Part shown: positions 60,703 through 64,000 of the stretch, in pieces
Layout: each line of letters starts with the position of its first letter
Position numbering within the stretch: the first letter of the stretch is position 1
Assembly: GCF_003121485.1 (NCBI RefSeq)
Contig: NZ_QAVX01000003.1
Location: 1-64,000, forward strand
Reading direction: 5' to 3'
From: Dyella sp. C11
GTDB lineage: Bacteria; Pseudomonadota; Gammaproteobacteria; Xanthomonadales; Rhodanobacteraceae
DNA: 64,000 bases
The notes under the pieces: model-generated
Database searches by the model: none
What the model saw: only the letters and a program-made list of their open reading frames with translations
Told to the model about the DNA's origin: nothing
Program-made: the position numbers and the translations under genes

Positions 60703-63228
60703 ATGGCAAAGAACCTGCTCATCGTCGAGTCGCCGGCCAAGGCGAAGACGATCAACAAATACCTCGGCAAGGACTTCCAGGTCCTGGCCTCCTACGGTCA
60801 CGTGCGTGACCTCAAGCCGAAGGAAGGGGCCGTGGACCCCGAGAACGGCTTTGCCATGGCCTATGAGGTCATCGACCGCAACGAGAAACACGTCGACGCC
60901 ATTGCCAAGGCAGCCAAGGTGGCCGACGACATCTATCTCGCGACCGACTTGGATCGCGAAGGTGAAGCCATCTCCTGGCACATCAGCGAGATCCTGAAGG
61001 AGCGCGGCCTGACCAAGGGCAAGCAGCTCCACCGCGTGGTGTTCTCCGAGATCACGCCCAAGGCGATCAAGGCCGCCGTGGCGGCGCCGCGCCAGCTGTC
61101 GCTGGACATGGTGGATGCGCAGCAGGCGCGTCGCGCACTGGATTACCTGGTGGGCTTCAACCTGTCGCCGGTGCTGTGGCGCAAGGTGCAGCGCGGCCTG
61201 TCCGCGGGCCGCGTGCAGTCGCCGGCGTTGCGCATGATCGTGGAGCGCGAGGAAGAGATCGAAGCCTTCATCGCCCGCGAGTACTGGACCATCGAAGCGT
61301 CGCTGCATCATCCCGAGGGTGATTTCAGCGCGCGCCTCACGCAGCTCAACGGCAAGAAGTTCGAGCAGTTCGATCTCACCAACGAGCACGACGCGCTGGC
61401 GGCACGTCACGCGCTGAAGGAAGCCGCGCGCGGCCACCTCACCGTCAGCGACGTCAGCAGCAAGGAGCGCAAGCGTCGTCCGGCGCCGCCGTTCACCACC
61501 TCCACGCTGCAGCAGGAAGCCGCGCGCAAGCTGGGCTTCTCCACCAGCCGCACGATGAAAGTGGCGCAGGGCCTGTACGAAGGCGTGTCGCTCGGCAGCG
61601 AAGGCAACGTCGGCCTCATCACCTACATGCGTACCGACTCGGTGGCGCTGTCCGAAGATGCGCTGGGCGAATTGCGCGAGCTGATCACGCGCGACTTCGG
61701 CAAGAAGGCGCTGCCGGATCACGCGCAGACCTACAAGTCCAAGTCCAAGAACGCGCAGGAAGCGCACGAAGCCATTCGCCCGACCTCGGCCATGCGCACG
61801 CCGCGCGAAGTCGCTTCGTACCTCAACGACGAGCAGCGCAAGCTTTACGAACTCATCTGGAAGCGCACCGTCGCCTGCCAGATGATCCACGCCACGCTCA
61901 ACACCGTGTCGGTGGAATTTGCCGTGCCGCACGTGAAGGGTGGCGCCGCCTCCTTCCGTTCCACCGGCACCACCGTGGTCGACCCGGGTTTCCTCGCCGT
62001 GTACGAGGAAGGTCGCGACCAGAAGACGGCCGACGATGACGACGAAGGCCGCCGCCTGCCCAAGCTCGACGTGGGTGAACGCGTGGCGCTGCAGGACATC
62101 GCCGCCGACCAGCACTTCACCGAGCCGCCGCCGCGCTATTCCGAAGCGAGCCTGGTGAAGACGCTGGAAGAACACGGCATCGGGCGTCCGTCGACCTACG
62201 CCAGCATCATCCAAGTGCTGCTCAATCGCGAATACGTGTTCCTCGACAGCCGCCGCTTCAAGCCGACTGACGTGGGCCGCGCGGTAAGCAAGTTCCTCAC
62301 CGCGCATTTCACGCAGTACGTCGATTACGACTTCACCGCCAAGCTCGAGGACGAGCTGGACGCGGTGAGCCGTGGCGAAGAGGCGTGGGTGCCGCTGATG
62401 GAGCGCTTCTGGCAGCCGTTCAAGCAGCAGGTGGACGAGAAAACCGAATCGGTCGATCGCAGCGAAGCCACCGGCGCGCGTGAACTCGGTACCGATCCGA
62501 AATCCGGCAAGCCGGTATCGGTGCGCCTGGGTCGCTATGGGCCGTACGCGCAGATCGGTGACAAGGACACGGACGAGAAGCTGCAGTTCGCCAGCCTGCG
62601 TCCCGGCCAGAGCATGCACACCATCACGCTGGAAGAGTCGCTGGAGCTGTTCAAGCTGCCGCGCAAGCTCGGCCAGGCCGAGAACGGCGATGAGGTGAGC
62701 GTGGGCGTGGGCCGCTTCGGTCCGTTCGTGAAGCAAGGCAGCACGTATGCCTCGCTCAAGGCCGAAGACGCCCCGTACACCATCGAGTTGCCGCGCGCCC
62801 TGCAGATCGTGCAGGAAAAGCTGGAGATGCTCGCCAACCGCATCATCCTGGATTTCGGCAACGGCATTCAGGTGCTCAACGGCCGCTTTGGCCCGTACAT
62901 CACCGACGGCGAAAAGAACGCGCGCATTCCGAAGGATCAGGAGCCGAAGGCACTGACCGAAGCGCAGTGCGTGGAGTTGCTTGCGGCTGCGCCGGTGAAG
63001 AAGGGGCGCGGCGCCTTCAAGAAGACGGCGGCCAAGAAGGCCGCTGCCGAGAAGAAGCCGGCGGCGAAGAAGGCTGCCGCCAAGAGCACGACCAAGACGG
63101 CCGCCAAGAAGACGACCGCCAAGAAGGCTGCGACCAAGAAGACCGCGGCAAAGAAGGCGACGGCCAAGAAAACGGCCACCAAGTCGGCCACCAAGAAGGC
63201 AACCACGAAGAAGCCGGCGGACGCATAA
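60703..63228 (+). CDS. topA: DNA topoisomerase I with a lysine-rich tail
   Basis: An 841-residue type IA topoisomerase that relaxes negative supercoils. The Toprim domain opens [24 protein letters not shown]; the active-site Tyr is in [11 protein letters not shown] (about 305-315), and [36 protein letters not shown] is the gate. No Cys4 zinc fingers are present, unlike E. coli TopA; Topo_C repeats ([16 protein letters not shown]) replace them. The last 76 residues (766-841) hold 27 Lys and are mostly Lys, Ala and Thr, like a histone H1 tail. It is directly joined to tsaC. Confidence 0.97.
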   Translation: MAKNLLIVESPAKAKTINKYLGKDFQVLASYGHVRDLKPKEGAVDPENGFAMAYEVIDRNEKHVDAIAKAAKVADDIYLATDLDREGEAISWHISEILKERGLTKGKQLHRVVFSEITPKAIKAAVAAPRQLSLDMVDAQQARRALDYLVGFNLSPVLWRKVQRGLSAGRVQSPALRMIVEREEEIEAFIAREYWTIEASLHHPEGDFSARLTQLNGKKFEQFDLTNEHDALAARHALKEAARGHLTVSDVSSKERKRRPAPPFTTSTLQQEAARKLGFSTSRTMKVAQGLYEGVSLGSEGNVGLITYMRTDSVALSEDALGELRELITRDFGKKALPDHAQTYKSKSKNAQEAHEAIRPTSAMRTPREVASYLNDEQRKLYELIWKRTVACQMIHATLNTVSVEFAVPHVKGGAASFRSTGTTVVDPGFLAVYEEGRDQKTADDDDEGRRLPKLDVGERVALQDIAADQHFTEPPPRYSEASLVKTLEEHGIGRPSTYASIIQVLLNREYVFLDSRRFKPTDVGRAVSKFLTAHFTQYVDYDFTAKLEDELDAVSRGEEAWVPLMERFWQPFKQQVDEKTESVDRSEATGARELGTDPKSGKPVSVRLGRYGPYAQIGDKDTDEKLQFASLRPGQSMHTITLEESLELFKLPRKLGQAENGDEVSVGVGRFGPFVKQGSTYASLKAEDAPYTIELPRALQIVQEKLEMLANRIILDFGNGIQVLNGRFGPYITDGEKNARIPKDQEPKALTEAQCVELLAAAPVKKGRGAFKKTAAKKAAAEKKPAAKKAAAKSTTKTAAKKTTAKKAATKKTAAKKATAKKTATKSATKKATTKKPADA

Positions 63229-63801
63229 GTGACGGCGCGCTTCACGCTGGCCGACCTTGACGCCGCCGCCGCGCTGCTGCGCGAGGGCGGCGTGCTGGCT
63301 TATCCCACCGAGGCCGTTTACGGCCTCGGGTGCGATCCGCATAACCGGGACGCATTCGAGCGGCTGTTCGCGCTGAAGCAGCGGCCGCCCACGCAGGGTG
63401 TGCTGCTGATCGCGTCAGAGTTTGCCCAGGTCGAGCGCTATATCGACCTGGATGCCGTGCCGCCCGAGGTGCTGGCCCAGGTACGCGAAAGCTGGCCCGG
63501 TCCCCACACCTGGATTTTCCCGCGCTCGGCGGCCGTGCCCGATTGGGTGGCGGGCGCACATGCCGGCATCGCGCTGCGCGTCACGGCCCACGAGCCCGCC
63601 GCTGCGCTGTGCCGCGCGTATGGCGCCGCCCTCGTTTCCACCAGCGCCAACCCGCATGGTGAGCCGCCGGCCCGCAGTGCGGATGTGGCGGCAGGCTACT
63701 TCGGTGCCGCACTGGACGGCCTGCTGGATGCGCCCGTGGGCGAACAGCTGCGACCCACGACCATTCGTGACGCACTCTCGGGCGCTATCATCCGGTCCTG
63801 A
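63229..63801 (+). CDS. tsaC: Threonylcarbamoyl-AMP synthase (Sua5/YciO/YrdC family)
   Basis: A 190-residue cytosolic enzyme that makes threonylcarbamoyl-AMP for the t6A modification of ANN-decoding tRNAs. [20 protein letters not shown] (about 21-40), [17 protein letters not shown] (about 46-62), GPHTWIFP and [16 protein letters not shown] (about 139-154) are the family motifs; length fits TsaC rather than the longer Sua5. The GTG start directly follows the topA stop (TAAGTG), so translation is coupled. Confidence 0.95.
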   Translation: MTARFTLADLDAAAALLREGGVLAYPTEAVYGLGCDPHNRDAFERLFALKQRPPTQGVLLIASEFAQVERYIDLDAVPPEVLAQVRESWPGPHTWIFPRSAAVPDWVAGAHAGIALRVTAHEPAAALCRAYGAALVSTSANPHGEPPARSADVAAGYFGAALDGLLDAPVGEQLRPTTIRDALSGAIIRS

Positions 63802-64000
63802 AGGGAATGGACGCGGGTCGCTGTTTACGAGCGATCATGAACGAATTCCGCACGCCGCACGCTCTCAGTAGGGAGTGATTCAGTGGCTACCGCGAGGATG
63901 GGGACCACGCGGGTTTTACTTTCATGTCCGCACGTCGGGACGGCTCAAGCCGGACCGTGAGGGGCTGACTGCAGTCGTCGGAGAACACCTTGGCCAGCGT
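63802..64000. other. Unassigned stretch at the window end
   Basis: No gene is recognised. An open frame begins at GTG 63875 and runs past the window, but its third-position GC is low for this genome and it has no proper SD. Short pairings (CCGCG/CGCGG around 63890-63912, GACTGCAGTC at 63968-63977, ACGG...CCGT at 63940-63958) leave room for a structured RNA. Confidence 0.35.

Noticed and set aside
60646-63342. 898-codon open frame antisense to topA
   Set aside because: It mirrors the codon bias of topA in a GC-rich genome. Its product is rich in Arg, Leu and Gly without any domain, and topA is certain.
63802-64000. 6S RNA, tmRNA, SRP RNA or RNase P RNA at the window end
   Set aside because: I compared remembered conserved segments of each and found no convincing match, so none is called.

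Overview
The window reads as a chromosomal segment of a high-GC gammaproteobacterium of the Xanthomonadales, most likely Rhodanobacteraceae (Dyella, Luteibacter or Rhodanobacter type). This is an inference from several things seen together: strong GC bias at third codon positions, GTAG-type REP repeats, a zwf-pgl-edd-eda cluster next to a GntR regulator, cyoABCD, an FtrA-type regulator beside a rhodanese, and the order fmt-def-LysM-dprA-topA-tsaC. There is no sign of a plasmid, prophage, insertion sequence, CRISPR array, rRNA or tRNA.

Layout. 1-9.2 kb: a hairpin-rich repeat, a PagL-like lipid A deacylase, a bestrophin-like channel, a DUF2239 protein, a MATE exporter, a Tat-exported multicopper oxidase, an exported phosphoesterase and a DUF3617 protein. 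9.2-16.9 kb: two RND pump genes on the minus strand, 0.95 kb of repeats between them, no adjacent membrane fusion protein gene, and a 150-residue membrane extension on the first pump. 17.0-22.9 kb: a GntR/UTRA regulator divergent from the Entner-Doudoroff genes zwf, pgl, edd and eda, with a shared control region full of TGGTA words. 23-24.6 kb: three small exported proteins.

24.7-29.6 kb: cyoABCD (cytochrome bo3 quinol oxidase) followed by a SURF1 gene. 29.7-40.1 kb: an MFS transporter, a MASE1-PAS-PAS-GGDEF diguanylate cyclase, a DUF1272 protein, a GNAT-rhodanese pair divergent from ftrA, a DMT exporter, DUF1090, an S10 peptidase and a SnoaL-like protein. 40.3-42.8 kb: rpoD and dtd.

42.9-55.0 kb: an envelope polysaccharide locus. 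It holds an LpxL-type acyltransferase, a minus-strand set (WaaE-like GT2, CDP-glycerol glycerophosphotransferase-like protein, GT83, TPR protein), a plus-strand set (O-antigen ligase, UDP-xylose synthase and three overlapping glycosyltransferase genes) and a second GT83 enzyme. Together with pagL these genes would build and remodel LPS or a related glycan. 55.1-63.8 kb: housekeeping genes rsmB, fmt, def, a LysM protein, dprA, topA and tsaC. The last 200 bases are not assigned.

The most notable signals are two copies of a repeat whose tandem hairpins differ by compensatory changes, the extended RND pump, identical promoter-like spacing upstream of both RND genes, and the TGGTA array in front of the Entner-Doudoroff cluster.
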